Assembly: GCF_000422705.1 (NCBI RefSeq)
Contig: NZ_AUGO01000001.1
Location: 62,001 to 126,000, forward strand
Reading direction: 5' to 3'
Length of the DNA stretch: 64,000 nt
Origin: Flavobacterium soli DSM 19725
Lineage (GTDB): Bacteria > Bacteroidota > Bacteroidia > Flavobacteriales > Flavobacteriaceae
Part shown: positions 35,076 to 44,986 of the stretch, in pieces
Position numbering within the stretch: the first letter of the stretch is position 1
Layout of the letters: every line of letters starts with the position of its first letter
Program-made: the position numbers and the translations under genes
Notes under the pieces: generated by a model
What the model saw: only the letters and a program-made list of their open reading frames with translations
Told to the model about the DNA's origin: nothing
Database searches by the model: none

Positions 35076-36245
35076 TTATTTTACTGCTGCAACAACTTTT
35101 GTTGTATCAACTGCTACTGCTATAGTGTCTTTTGCTACTGGTGATGAAGGTCCTTGAGGTTCTTCGGCAGAAGCTTTCTCTGGTTTAACTGATTCAACCA
35201 AGGTAGGTTTTTCACTTAACCATTTTTTATAATCTTCTGGAGTGTCTACTACAATTTTCATTTGCATATTGTAGTGCGAAGCTCCACAAATTTTATTACA
35301 AAGCAATAAGTAATCAAAAGTGTAAGGATCTAATGGAGATTCCCCTTTGGCAACTAAGACAGCACTTCTTTTAGCACGTTCCTTGTTGATGTTAGCCACT
35401 TTTTCGGTCATTTTTTTACTTCCTCTATATTCCTCAGTTGTTTGTGTAGGAGTGAAAGCAAATTGAGTAACCATACCAGGAACACAGTTCATTTGAGCTC
35501 TAAAGTGAGGCATATAAGCAGAGTGCAATACATCTTGAGAACGCATTTTGAACAATACTTTTTTACCTTTTGGAATATGAAGTTCAGTAACCACTTTATC
35601 ATCTTGTGCATTTGGATCAGCCAAATCAACACCTAAAGTATTTACACCTTCAATGTAACGAACGTTTGCTTTACCAAGCACATTATCTTCACCTGAATAT
35701 CTAGCTTCCCAAGCAAATTGTTTTGCATAAAGTTCGATAACGATTACATCTTCTTCTTTCTCATTAACAAACATAATATTTGTCCAAGCATATAATCCGT
35801 AAAGAATTAAACCAGCTAAAACAACCGCAGGAATAACAGACCAAATGAATTCCAACCTGTCATTATCTGCAAAATACAATGCTTTTCTATCTTTATTTCC
35901 TCTGTATTTAAAAGCAAAGTAGTGCAATAAAACCTGAGTAATAGCTTGAACAATAAAGATCAAAACCCAAGTGATGTTCATCAATCTATCTACATCTTTT
36001 CCATGTTCAGAAGCTGGATTGTCTAAAACCAAATGTCCCCAGGCGAAAAGTCCATAAATAGTGAATATGTAGATGAATGCCAAGAAACCAAACATCAAAT
36101 ATCCTTGAACATTATTGTCCTTGTCAGTGGCAACTTGCACATTATTTGCACCTTGTCCAACTTGAGTCAAATCGAATATTTTAGTCAACTGCCAAAGAGC
36201 AATAGCTAATAAAACTAAAACTATAATTACCAACAAACTTGTCAT
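35076..36245 (-). CDS. ctaC: Cytochrome c oxidase subunit II
   Basis: Subunit II carries the CuA centre that accepts electrons from cytochrome c. The 389-residue protein begins with a hydrophobic helix (1-20), then two further helices (about 50-72 and 90-112 or 135-155). A periplasmic cupredoxin domain follows, with HSAYMPHFRAQMNCVPGM and the CuA loop CNKICGASHYNMQMKI (two Cys, His, Met). The last 45 residues are an Ala/Pro/Glu-rich tail. No cytochrome c domain is fused. It is cotranscribed with ctaD and, 18 bases upstream, actF. Confidence 0.96.
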   Translation of the reverse strand: MTSLLVIIVLVLLAIALWQLTKIFDLTQVGQGANNVQVATDKDNNVQGYLMFGFLAFIYIFTIYGLFAWGHLVLDNPASEHGKDVDRLMNITWVLIFIVQAITQVLLHYFAFKYRGNKDRKALYFADNDRLEFIWSVIPAVVLAGLILYGLYAWTNIMFVNEKEEDVIVIELYAKQFAWEARYSGEDNVLGKANVRYIEGVNTLGVDLADPNAQDDKVVTELHIPKGKKVLFKMRSQDVLHSAYMPHFRAQMNCVPGMVTQFAFTPTQTTEEYRGSKKMTEKVANINKERAKRSAVLVAKGESPLDPYTFDYLLLCNKICGASHYNMQMKIVVDTPEDYKKWLSEKPTLVESVKPEKASAEEPQGPSSPVAKDTIAVAVDTTKVVAAVK

Positions 36246-36263
36246 CTGTTTTTACTTTAAATA

Positions 36264-37778
36264 TTAATAATGAAAATGCTTACTTTCCTCAATAAATGGA
36301 TTTCTTTTTGCCAATAGTGGAGATTTAGTAAGTGCTGAGAAAACAACAAATATAAACAACCCTACAAAGAAAAGTAAAGATCCAATTTCAGGAATTCCTA
36401 TGAACCATTGATCGCCAACTGTTGCAGGCATAATCATATTATAAAAATCTACATAGTGACCCAGCAAGATTACTGTTCCAGCCATAATGATGATCCAAGT
36501 CAGACGTTTGAAATCTGTGTTGATCAATATCAAGATTGGGAAAACGAAGTTCATCACTACCATTCCGAAGAAAGGCAAGTTATAGTCTTCAATTCTTGTA
36601 ATGAAATACGTAACCTCTTCTGGAATGTTTGAATACCAGATCAACATGAATTGAGAAAACCATAAATACGTCCAGAATACACTTATACCGAACATAAATT
36701 TCGCTAAATCGTGAATGTGACTTGTATTTACAAACTCTAAATATCCTTTTGATTTCAAGTATAAAGTTACCAATGCAATTGTTGTGATTCCGCTTACGAA
36801 GAAACTTGCAAAAACATACCATCCAAACAATGTACTGAACCAGTGTGGGTCAACCGACATAATCCAATCCCAAGACATGATAGATTCTGTAACGATAAAG
36901 AATACAAGGAATGCCGCTGACATTTTGAAATTCTTTTTGTAGAAGGTATTGTCATTCGCTTCATCTTGAGCAAGACAGTTTTTTCTAGAATAATATCTGT
37001 ATAAATTCCAACCGATTAGGAAAATTGCAGCTCTGATCAACCAGAAAGGCACATTTAAATATCCTGTTTTTCCAGCGATAAGTTTGTCATAGTTTTCATG
37101 CCCAACAACATCTACACCTTCATTCATCCATACGAATAAATGATTGAAATGCAATCCCGTTAACACCAAAATTATGAAGAAAATTACTGAACCCCAAGGA
37201 AGATATGCTGAGATACCTTGCATCACTCTGAACAATACTGGAGACCAACCTGCCTGAGCAACTTGCTGGATTGCATAGAAAGCCAAGGCTCCTAATGAAA
37301 TCAACATGATAAAAAGACAAGCTACGTACAAAGCAGCCCAAGGCTTGTTTTGCAATTGGTGCAATACGTGGTGCAGGTGTTTTTCATGTTCTGCATGAGC
37401 ATCAACATGCTCTGTAGTTTTATGTTCAGCAACATGATGATCTTCTGCTACAACTGCAGCAACTTCAGTAGAATCGTGAGTCGCCTCGTGGTGAGCTACT
37501 GTATCATTTGCTTTAACACTGTCTGAAACACTATGAGTAGTTTCTACTTCTTTATGAGCATCACCTTCTGCAGCATGAGCTTCATGATTTGCTTCGCCGT
37601 GTCCTGCTGTTGCATGTTCATCGTGAGCATCACCATGACCGTGACTATCGGCTGCAAGAATTTTTTCTACTTCTGCAATATCTTTTGGTGCATTTAAAAA
37701 ACCAATTCCAATACCAACAGCACCTAATACCATTAGGACAATTGAAAAAGTTTTTAATTTGCTAGAAAATGTGTACAT
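36264..37778 (-). CDS. actF: Alternative Complex III subunit ActF (quinol:cytochrome c oxidoreductase)
   Basis: ActF is a large membrane subunit of Alternative Complex III, the Bacteroidota menaquinol:electron-acceptor oxidoreductase. The 504-residue protein has one N-terminal helix (about 10-28), a hydrophilic stretch of about 100 residues (40-140) and then around nine helices. The hydrophilic stretch is extremely rich in His, Glu, Ala and Thr (for example HGHGDAHDEHATAGHGEANH), probably low-complexity and possibly metal-binding. The helical part includes LTGLHFNHLFVWMNEGVD and WDWIMSVDPHWFSTLFGWYV, typical of ActF. It lies between actE and ctaC with spacings under 30 bases, so all are probably on one transcript. 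Confidence 0.94.
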   Translation of the reverse strand: MYTFSSKLKTFSIVLMVLGAVGIGIGFLNAPKDIAEVEKILAADSHGHGDAHDEHATAGHGEANHEAHAAEGDAHKEVETTHSVSDSVKANDTVAHHEATHDSTEVAAVVAEDHHVAEHKTTEHVDAHAEHEKHLHHVLHQLQNKPWAALYVACLFIMLISLGALAFYAIQQVAQAGWSPVLFRVMQGISAYLPWGSVIFFIILVLTGLHFNHLFVWMNEGVDVVGHENYDKLIAGKTGYLNVPFWLIRAAIFLIGWNLYRYYSRKNCLAQDEANDNTFYKKNFKMSAAFLVFFIVTESIMSWDWIMSVDPHWFSTLFGWYVFASFFVSGITTIALVTLYLKSKGYLEFVNTSHIHDLAKFMFGISVFWTYLWFSQFMLIWYSNIPEEVTYFITRIEDYNLPFFGMVVMNFVFPILILINTDFKRLTWIIIMAGTVILLGHYVDFYNMIMPATVGDQWFIGIPEIGSLLFFVGLFIFVVFSALTKSPLLAKRNPFIEESKHFHY

Positions 37779-37802
37779 ATCTTATATATCAGTGTTATAC
37801 AA

Positions 37803-38348
37803 TTATAATTCGCTTTTCAACTTCATTACATAAGAAGCCACCATCCAACGCTCATCAGCTGATAGTTGGTTGGCATGAGATCCCATAGCGTTCAAACCAT
37901 ACGTTTCAACATGAAAAACACTTCCTTCAGTAATTACTCTGTCTTTATAGCTAGGAACCCCTAAGAATTTCTCTCTTTTAGATAAATTCCCTTTTCCATC
38001 TCCTTTTTCTCCATGACAAATTGCACAATAAATACCATACAACTGAGCCCCTTTATCAGAAGTTTTAGCTACAGAATCCAAAGGAGACTTTAAATTCGCT
38101 TTCGCCAATTCGTAACCCTCTGTTGTATTTGGATATTCGTAAGGTACAAACCCTCTTTTTATTGCTCCATCAGGAACCAATTGTCCTTCTTTTCCATTTC
38201 CAAAAGCATCAGACTCTGCATAAGTTTCATAACTTACTGCTTCATACATGTTCGGGAAGTATTGGTAATTAGGACTTTTTTTATCAAAGCAAGAAGTTAC
38301 TACTGCTGATAATCCTAATACAACTACTATTTTATTTAAGCTTTTCAT
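37803..38348 (-). CDS. actE: Alternative Complex III subunit ActE, mono-heme cytochrome c lipoprotein
   Basis: A 181-residue predicted lipoprotein: signal peptide to Cys20 (GLSAVVTSC). Class I cytochrome c follows, with heme-binding CAICH (near 114) and the distal Met in a late helix (GLNAMGSHANQLSADERW). In ACIII this subunit is thought to pass electrons from ActA hemes to the acceptor oxidase. It is in operon order actA-B-C-D-E-F, eight bases after actD. Confidence 0.94.
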   Translation of the reverse strand: MKSLNKIVVVLGLSAVVTSCFDKKSPNYQYFPNMYEAVSYETYAESDAFGNGKEGQLVPDGAIKRGFVPYEYPNTTEGYELAKANLKSPLDSVAKTSDKGAQLYGIYCAICHGEKGDGKGNLSKREKFLGVPSYKDRVITEGSVFHVETYGLNAMGSHANQLSADERWMVASYVMKLKSEL

Positions 38349-38356
38349 ATCTACTA

Positions 38357-38884
38357 TTAATGCTTTTCGATTACTTTAACTTCTACGGCACCTGTATTCT
38401 GGAAAAAAGAAACTAATTCTTCTTCGTTATTGTTTACAGCAACTTCCATCAAGAAGTGATCATCTGTTGTTCTTACATCTGGATTTTCAGCTTGCTTGAA
38501 TGGCCATAATCTACTTCTCATATAAAAAGTAATAACCATTAAGTGAGCTGCAAAAAACACAGTCATCTCAAACATTACCGGTACAAAAGCTGGCATGTTT
38601 TCAATATAACTGAAACTTGGTTTTCCACCAATATCTTGAGGCCAGTCAGAGATCATGATATTATTCATCATCCAAGTAGCGAAAGACAAACCACACAACC
38701 CGTAGATAAAAGCACAAATTGCTAATCTGGTTGGTGCAATTCCCATAGCTTTATCCAATCCGTGAACTGGAAATGGCGTGAAAACTTCTTCGATATGGTG
38801 ATGAGCAGCACGGGTTTTCTTAACCGCGTCCATCAACACATCATCATCATTGTAAATAGCGTATATAACTTTATTACTACTCAT
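38357..38884 (-). CDS. actD: Alternative Complex III subunit ActD (DUF3341)
   Basis: A 175-residue protein of DUF3341. A soluble N-terminal domain (IYAIYNDDDVLMDAVKKTRA, HIEEVFTPFPVHGLDKAMGI) is followed by two transmembrane helices (about 55-77 and 95-120). It has no cofactor motifs. In solved ACIII structures ActD packs beside the NrfD-like subunits. The start overlaps the actC stop by eight bases, which implies translational coupling. Confidence 0.94.
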   Translation of the reverse strand: MSSNKVIYAIYNDDDVLMDAVKKTRAAHHHIEEVFTPFPVHGLDKAMGIAPTRLAICAFIYGLCGLSFATWMMNNIMISDWPQDIGGKPSFSYIENMPAFVPVMFEMTVFFAAHLMVITFYMRSRLWPFKQAENPDVRTTDDHFLMEVAVNNNEEELVSFFQNTGAVEVKVIEKH

Positions 38885-40280
38885 GGTGTGAATCTTTATT
38901 TGCTTCTCTTAATTTTTTATAATTTTCTCCAGATGATTTCAAGATTGTTTTTACCTCTGCTTGTGCAATTACTGGGAACGAACGAGCATAAAGTAAGAAC
39001 AATACGAAGAAGAAACCAATTGTCCCGATGAATATTCCGATATCCACAAATGTTGGTGAGAACATTGTCCAAGAAGATGGAAGATAATCTCTGTGAAGTG
39101 AAGTTACGATAATTACGAAACGCTCGAACCACATACCAATGTTTACAACGATTGAGATTACGAAAGAGAACATGATACTTGTTCTTAATTTCTTAGACCA
39201 CATGAACTGCGGAGAGAAAACGTTACAAGTCATCATTGCCCAATATGCCCACCAGTAAGGTCCAGTAGCTCTATTCAAGAATGCATATTGTTCGTACTCT
39301 ACTCCAGAATACCAAGCTACAAATAACTCTGTAATATAAGCAACACCAACGATAGAACCAGTAATCATGATTACGATATTCATCAATTCGATGTGCTGTA
39401 TTGTGATATAAGCTTCAAGGTTAGAAACTTTTCTCATAATAATCAACAATGTATTTACCATTGCAAATCCTGAGAATACCGCTCCAGCAACGAAATATGG
39501 AGGGAAGATTGTTGTATGCCATCCTGGAATTACAGAAGTAGCAAAGTCAAAAGATACGATTGTGTGTACAGAAAGTACAAGTGGAGTTGCCAAACCTGCA
39601 AGAACCAAAGAAACTTCTTCGAAACGTTGCCAGTCTTTTGCTCTACCGCTCCAACCGAAACTCAATATTGAATATACTCTTTTTGTGAAAGGTGTGATTG
39701 CTCTATCTCTAAGCATTGCAAAATCTGGAAGCAAACCTGTCCACCAGAAAACCAATGAAACTGAAAGGTAAGTTGAGATTGCAAATACGTCCCAAAGCAA
39801 TGGTGAGTTAAAGTTCACCCATAATGAACCGAATTGATTCGGAATTGGTAAAACCCAGTAGGCTAACCATGGACGACCCATGTGGATGATTGGAAATAAA
39901 CCTGCTTGAATTACAGAGAAGATAGTCATTGCTTCTGCAGAACGGTTAATGGCCATTCTCCATTTCTGACGGAATAATAATAATACGGCAGAAATCAAAG
40001 TTCCAGCGTGACCGATACCAACCCACCAAACGAAGTTCGTGATATCCCAAGCCCAACCAACTGTTTTATTTAATCCCCATGTTCCGATTCCTGTAGATAT
40101 AGTGTAAATGATACAACCTAATCCCCATAAAAAGGCAACTAAGGCAATAGTAAATACTGTCCACCATTGTTTATTGGCTCTTCCTTCAACAGGTGCAGCT
40201 ACATCTACTGTTATATCGTGATAAGATTTATCACCAATAACTAAGGGTTTTCTAATGGGTGCTTCGTAGTGAGACGACAT
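38877..40280 (-). CDS. actC: Alternative Complex III subunit ActC (NrfD-like)
   Basis: A 467-residue polytopic NrfD/polysulfide-reductase-like membrane protein with about ten helices. Strings such as TNFVWWVGIGHAGTLISAVL and HTIVSFDFATSVIPGWHTTI are strongly conserved in ActC. It is expected to hold the menaquinol site at the membrane interface next to the ActB iron-sulfur domain and to take part in proton translocation. It is followed by the overlapping actD and preceded by actB, 35 bases upstream. Confidence 0.95.
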   Translation of the reverse strand: MSSHYEAPIRKPLVIGDKSYHDITVDVAAPVEGRANKQWWTVFTIALVAFLWGLGCIIYTISTGIGTWGLNKTVGWAWDITNFVWWVGIGHAGTLISAVLLLFRQKWRMAINRSAEAMTIFSVIQAGLFPIIHMGRPWLAYWVLPIPNQFGSLWVNFNSPLLWDVFAISTYLSVSLVFWWTGLLPDFAMLRDRAITPFTKRVYSILSFGWSGRAKDWQRFEEVSLVLAGLATPLVLSVHTIVSFDFATSVIPGWHTTIFPPYFVAGAVFSGFAMVNTLLIIMRKVSNLEAYITIQHIELMNIVIMITGSIVGVAYITELFVAWYSGVEYEQYAFLNRATGPYWWAYWAMMTCNVFSPQFMWSKKLRTSIMFSFVISIVVNIGMWFERFVIIVTSLHRDYLPSSWTMFSPTFVDIGIFIGTIGFFFVLFLLYARSFPVIAQAEVKTILKSSGENYKKLREANKDSHHE

Positions 40281-40315
40281 AATCCTTTTATATTGTTACT
40301 TAATAATTTATTTGA

Positions 40316-43300
40316 CTAGGTATTTCTAACTTTTACGTGGTAGATAACGTTTGGCTGAGTTCCAACATGCTCTAACAAATGATACATTCTATCATCTGCT
40401 TTCAATGTGGCAACTTTACTTTCTTTATCGTTAACATCTCCAAAAATCATAGCTCCAGAAGAACAAGCTGCTGAACATGCTGTTTGGAATTCACCATCTT
40501 TAATTGCTCTACCATCACGTTTTGCATCAAGGATTGTTTTTTGTGTCATTTGAATACACATAGAACATTTCTCCATAACTCCACGAGAACGAACATTAAC
40601 ATCTGGATTCAATACCATACGACCTAAATCATCATTCATGTGATAATCAAATTCGCTGTTTTTACTGTACAAGAACCAGTTGAAACGACGTACTTTGTAA
40701 GGACAGTTGTTTGCACAATAACGAGTACCCACACATCTGTTGTATGCCATGTGATTCTGACCTTGACGGCTATGAGAAGTTGCAGCAACTGGACAAACTG
40801 TTTCACAAGGTGCGTGATTACAGTGCTGACACATTACTGGTTGGAACGCTACTTGAGGATTTTCTGAAGCCATTTCCATTTCTCCAAAACCTCCCAATGA
40901 ACCTTTATCTCCAAATAGGCCATTGAATTCTTCTTTCTTCGTATTATCTCCTTCAAAAGTTGTTTCAGAAGAATAATACCTGTCAATACGCAACCAGTGC
41001 ATATCACGGCTTCTTCTAACTTCTGATTTACCAACAACTGGAACGTTATTTTCAGCGTGACAAGCGATAACGCAAGCTCCACAACCTGTACAAGCATTCA
41101 AATCGATTGACAAATTGAAATGATGTCCAACCGAACGATCGAAAGAAGTCCACAAATCAACCTCTACAGCTTTTACCGGATTATGATCCAATGAAACCAT
41201 TGGCTGAATGTTCCACTCTTTAGCATTTTGAGTATTAAAAACTTCTAAAGTAGTTTCTTTGATAATATCCCCACGTCCCATTAATGTCTTTTGCAACTGA
41301 ACACAAGCAAACTCGTGATCACCAGCAGCTTTAGTTACATTAACCGACTGAACATTATTAAAATTTTTATATAAAACGTAAGCATTAACACCTACTTGCA
41401 TTTCTTCTTTTAAAGCTGCCTTTTTACCATATCCTAATGACAAACCAACAGTTCCAACGGCTTGACCTGGCTGGATAATTACGGGTACTTTTTCTAATTT
41501 TGTACCACCCACTTCAAGATCTGCATAGCTTCCGTTCAAACCTCCATTAGCAACATTATAGTTTTCTAATTTCAATCTGTCAGCATCTGCTTTAGAAATC
41601 GTGATGTAGTTATCCCAAGAAACTCTTGTAATTGGATCTGGAAACTCTTGCAACCAAGGGTTGTTTGCCTGTTGTCCGTCACCCATACCTGTTTTAGTAT
41701 AAAGCACTAATTCTAATCCTGAAACAGCTTTTGATTGAGCCAATGCATTTGCAGCACCAGCATAATCAGCAGAACCTCCAGCAGCAGCCGAAACAGCTCC
41801 TACAAAAACACCATCATGAACTACTTTGTTCCAAGTTGAACCTGATAAATAGGAAGCAGAATTTGCTTTTAAATAATCATAGTAAGTTGCTGTATTTCCT
41901 GTCCAAGACAATAAGATATCTTGAAACTGTTTTGTTTCAGCAAATAAAGGACGAATCGTTGGTTGTGTTAATGAGTATGTTCCTTTTGTAAGTGACAAAT
42001 CATTCCAAGATTCTAAATAATGAGTAGTTCCTACAGCAATATTTGAAGCTAAAGCCGTCTCATCTTCTTTTAAAGAAATTGCAACAGATAAAGTAACTTT
42101 TTTCAAAGCCTCAACAAATTCATTGTTGTTTGGCATTGAATAGGCTGGATTCACACCACTCATAATTAAAGTATGAACGCTTCCTGCTTTCATATCATTT
42201 ACTAACTGAGCTACTTTTGCGTTAGATCCTTTTCTGATTTGACGTGTTCCCGAAGTGGTAAATGCTTCGCTTGATAATGATGCATTAATTGCTAAAACCA
42301 ACAATTGAGCATTTTTATCATCAATTCCAGAAACCAAAACTCCTTTTGAACCAGAAGCTTTCAATTGTTGAGCCGCTTTTGTTACTTCAGCATCAAACTT
42401 TCCAAGATTGACAGCAACAGCAGAACCTGTTACGATATTATATATTTTTACTAATGCTTGTTTTTGTATAGCCGTTGTCATCGGAAAACGCTTATCAGCA
42501 GCCGCTCCAGACAATGTCATATTCGATTCAAACTGGAAATGTTTCGACATTTTTCCGTTTTTAGGAACTCTGCCTTGAGCATAACCTGCATCATATCCCC
42601 CACCTTGCCAATCTCCAAGAAAATCAGCTCCAACTGAAACAATTGTTTCTGCCTTTGAGAAATCATAATCCACTAAAGCTCTTTCTCCATAAGCCGCTTC
42701 AAAGGCATCTAAAGCTTCTGAAGAAGAAACTGCATCATAAACAACATGTTTCGCACTTGGATTAGCCGCTATAAATTCAGCGATTAATTTCTCTGTAGAT
42801 GGACTAGCCAAAGTTGGTGTCAACAAAACCACTTGTCCGCCTTTTGCCTTAGCATCAGCCAAACTTGCTTTTACTTTTGCATCTACTTCACTCCAGCTTG
42901 CTGTTTTACCAGCTATTTTTGGTTGTTTCAAACGCAAACTGTCATATAAAGACAAGATTGACGCATGAACTCTTGCATTTGCAGAAAACTTAGCTCCTGC
43001 AATGGTATTGTTCTCAATTTTAATAGGACGCCCTTCTCTTGTTTTTACTAATAAATTAGCAAAATCAAAACCGTCAAATACTGTAGTTGCATAATAATCC
43101 GCAACTCCAGGAATGATTTGTTCTGGCTGAACTACATAAGGAATAGATTTGATAACCGGACCTTCGCAAGCCACTAGAGATGCTGCAGCAGTGCTGAATC
43201 CAACGTACTTTAAGAAATCACGACGTGTTGTTGAGGAAGCTGACAAAGCAGCATCATCTCCTAAAAATTCATCCGTAGGGATAGCTTCAACAAATTCGTT

Positions 43301-43378
43301 ATTTCTTAACGTCTCAACAATAGAACTATTTTCGTTTAGCTCTTCAACACTTTTCCAGTATTTTTTGTTTGATGACAT
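40316..43378 (-). CDS. actB: Alternative Complex III subunit ActB (TAT-variant-translocated molybdopterin oxidoreductase-like)
   Basis: A 1020-residue protein fusing a molybdopterin-oxidoreductase-like domain (about 80-730, expected to lack the molybdenum cofactor in ACIII) to a ferredoxin-like domain (about 760-1000). The latter holds four Fe-S cysteine clusters: CTGCGACVIACHAENN, CQHCNHAPCETVCP, CVGTRYCANNCPYKVRRF and CSMCIQ with a later CSAAC. The N-terminal part has TTRRDFLKYVGFSTAAASLVAC at about 51-72, in two motifs: a twin-arginine-like RRDFLK and a lipobox-like Cys. It is deliberately not at the extreme N-terminus, as is usual in this family. It transfers electrons from quinol to ActA. 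Confidence 0.95.
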   Translation of the reverse strand: MSSNKKYWKSVEELNENSSIVETLRNNEFVEAIPTDEFLGDDAALSASSTTRRDFLKYVGFSTAAASLVACEGPVIKSIPYVVQPEQIIPGVADYYATTVFDGFDFANLLVKTREGRPIKIENNTIAGAKFSANARVHASILSLYDSLRLKQPKIAGKTASWSEVDAKVKASLADAKAKGGQVVLLTPTLASPSTEKLIAEFIAANPSAKHVVYDAVSSSEALDAFEAAYGERALVDYDFSKAETIVSVGADFLGDWQGGGYDAGYAQGRVPKNGKMSKHFQFESNMTLSGAAADKRFPMTTAIQKQALVKIYNIVTGSAVAVNLGKFDAEVTKAAQQLKASGSKGVLVSGIDDKNAQLLVLAINASLSSEAFTTSGTRQIRKGSNAKVAQLVNDMKAGSVHTLIMSGVNPAYSMPNNNEFVEALKKVTLSVAISLKEDETALASNIAVGTTHYLESWNDLSLTKGTYSLTQPTIRPLFAETKQFQDILLSWTGNTATYYDYLKANSASYLSGSTWNKVVHDGVFVGAVSAAAGGSADYAGAANALAQSKAVSGLELVLYTKTGMGDGQQANNPWLQEFPDPITRVSWDNYITISKADADRLKLENYNVANGGLNGSYADLEVGGTKLEKVPVIIQPGQAVGTVGLSLGYGKKAALKEEMQVGVNAYVLYKNFNNVQSVNVTKAAGDHEFACVQLQKTLMGRGDIIKETTLEVFNTQNAKEWNIQPMVSLDHNPVKAVEVDLWTSFDRSVGHHFNLSIDLNACTGCGACVIACHAENNVPVVGKSEVRRSRDMHWLRIDRYYSSETTFEGDNTKKEEFNGLFGDKGSLGGFGEMEMASENPQVAFQPVMCQHCNHAPCETVCPVAATSHSRQGQNHMAYNRCVGTRYCANNCPYKVRRFNWFLYSKNSEFDYHMNDDLGRMVLNPDVNVRSRGVMEKCSMCIQMTQKTILDAKRDGRAIKDGEFQTACSAACSSGAMIFGDVNDKESKVATLKADDRMYHLLEHVGTQPNVIYHVKVRNT

Positions 43379-43445
43379 CTTATATAAATATTAGCTTCTT
43401 AATTATTTTCTTTACTTGTTTTGTATTACTGCTTTTCAACAATAA

Positions 43446-44768
43446 TTAATAGTGACATTTACCACACTCCAAACCACCCATATCGGCAGCTGTAAGTTTG
43501 TCTTTGCCATATTTTTTAGCAAGCTCGTCGTGAATTTTCGTATAGTATTCATTTCCTTCCATCTTAACATCAGTCTCACGGTGACAGTTAACACACCATC
43601 CCATTGTTAGAGGAGCAAACTGCTTCATCACTTCGTAAGTTTCAACTGGACCGTGACATTTTTGACATTCAAGACCTGCAACCGAAACGTGCTGAGAGTG
43701 ATTAAAGTAAGCGAAATCAGGAAGATTGTGGATTCTAACCCATTTTACCGGCTTAGTTTTTCCTGTATATTTTTGAGTAGTTTTGTCCCAACCTACTGCA
43801 TCGTATAATTTTTGGATTTCAGCAGTATAGAACTCTTTGCTGTATTCCACATAAGTAGAATCTTTATCACCTTGGAATTCAGAAATGTTTTTGTGGCAGT
43901 TCATACAAACATTCAATGAAGGAATACCTGCATTTTTACTAACCCTAGCCGAAGAGTGACAGTATTTACAATCAATACCATTATCACCAGCGTGAATTTT
44001 GTGAGAATAATGAATTGGTTGAATTGGAGCATAATCTTGATCGATACCTACTTGCATAAAGAATCCATATACAAAATAAGCACTTGAAAGCAACAATAGG
44101 ATTGCCGTAACCAAAACCAAGAATTGATTTTTAGCATAAGCTTTCCAGATTGGCATTGTAGCTTCTTTTTCAACCACTTCAATTCCATTTGCTTTAGCGA
44201 TCTTATTCAAGACATTACTAACCAAGAACAACATTACAACCAACATCGCCATTACAAGCACCAAAGCACCAAGAACGATATTATTTGAAATTCCTGAACC
44301 AGCTGATTCACCACCAGGCAAATCTTTTTTCACCTCAGCTACTGGAGCTACCTCAGAAGTATAAGCCAAGATATTATCAATATCTGCGTTTGACAATTGA
44401 GGAAAAGCAGTCATTACCGACTTATTGTTTTCTTCAAAAACCTTAACCGCTGCCGCATCTCCTGACTTAATCAATGCCTGACTGTCTTTGATCCACTTGT
44501 ACAACCAATCCTTGCTGTATTTATCAGCAACACCTCTCAATGCCGGACCTGTCATTTTTGCATCTAATTTATGACATGCCGCACAATTAGAATTAAACAA
44601 TGCTTTTCCCGCAGCAGCGTCACCAGCAGCAGCTGGAGCCGAAACCGTTTCTGCAACAGGAGCTGCAGGTGCGTCTTGAGAAAATGATTTAGCGGAAATT
44701 GTTAGCATCAAAGCTAAACTGAATAGTAAAATTCTTGAAATCGAATTATGGTTACCCACCTTTTTCAT
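43446..44768 (-). CDS. actA: Alternative Complex III subunit ActA, multi-heme cytochrome c with N-terminal mono-heme domain
   Basis: A 440-residue exported multi-heme protein. After a signal peptide (about 1-30) comes a mono-heme cytochrome c domain (CAACH near 62). Transmembrane helices lie near 160-185 and 215-235. The C-terminal pentaheme region has CKYCH, CMNCH, CQKCH, CVNCH and CGKCH, the last ending at the stop codon. That gives six CxxCH sites in all. The C-terminal part is classical ActA; the fused N-terminal cytochrome domain is a Bacteroidota arrangement. It is the first gene of the operon, 68 bases ahead of actB. Confidence 0.95.
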   Translation of the reverse strand: MKKVGNHNSISRILLFSLALMLTISAKSFSQDAPAAPVAETVSAPAAAGDAAAGKALFNSNCAACHKLDAKMTGPALRGVADKYSKDWLYKWIKDSQALIKSGDAAAVKVFEENNKSVMTAFPQLSNADIDNILAYTSEVAPVAEVKKDLPGGESAGSGISNNIVLGALVLVMAMLVVMLFLVSNVLNKIAKANGIEVVEKEATMPIWKAYAKNQFLVLVTAILLLLSSAYFVYGFFMQVGIDQDYAPIQPIHYSHKIHAGDNGIDCKYCHSSARVSKNAGIPSLNVCMNCHKNISEFQGDKDSTYVEYSKEFYTAEIQKLYDAVGWDKTTQKYTGKTKPVKWVRIHNLPDFAYFNHSQHVSVAGLECQKCHGPVETYEVMKQFAPLTMGWCVNCHRETDVKMEGNEYYTKIHDELAKKYGKDKLTAADMGGLECGKCHY

Positions 44769-44855
44769 ATTTTAAATGATTATCGACTAATTTTTGGTAT
44801 GATTTTTTCTGTGTATAAAATCAGAGAAAACCTTATAGGTCATTTATAATTTGGA

Positions 44856-44885
44856 CAAAAATACGATTTAAGAACTATTCTCAAA
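44856..44885 (-). promoter_or_regulatory. Promoter of the act-cta respiratory operon
   Basis: On the minus strand TTTG, an 18-base spacer and TATTTTTG match the Bacteroidota consensus. It lies about 88 bases before the actA start codon. Confidence 0.6.
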
Positions 44886-44938
44886 ACCCTAAATATATCT
44901 TAATTCTTAATTTATATTTATTCTAAATAATTTTATTC

Positions 44939-44968
44939 TTTCGTTTAAACCTATATATAGTACATTTG
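44939..44968 (+). promoter_or_regulatory. Promoter of the SPOR-domain gene
   Basis: TTTC, an 18-base spacer and TACATTTG fit the consensus, 18 bases ahead of the ATG at 44987. The in-frame TTG at 44966 lies inside the -7 element and therefore cannot be the start. Confidence 0.6.
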
Positions 44969-44986
44969 TTTAAAAAACACCACTTT

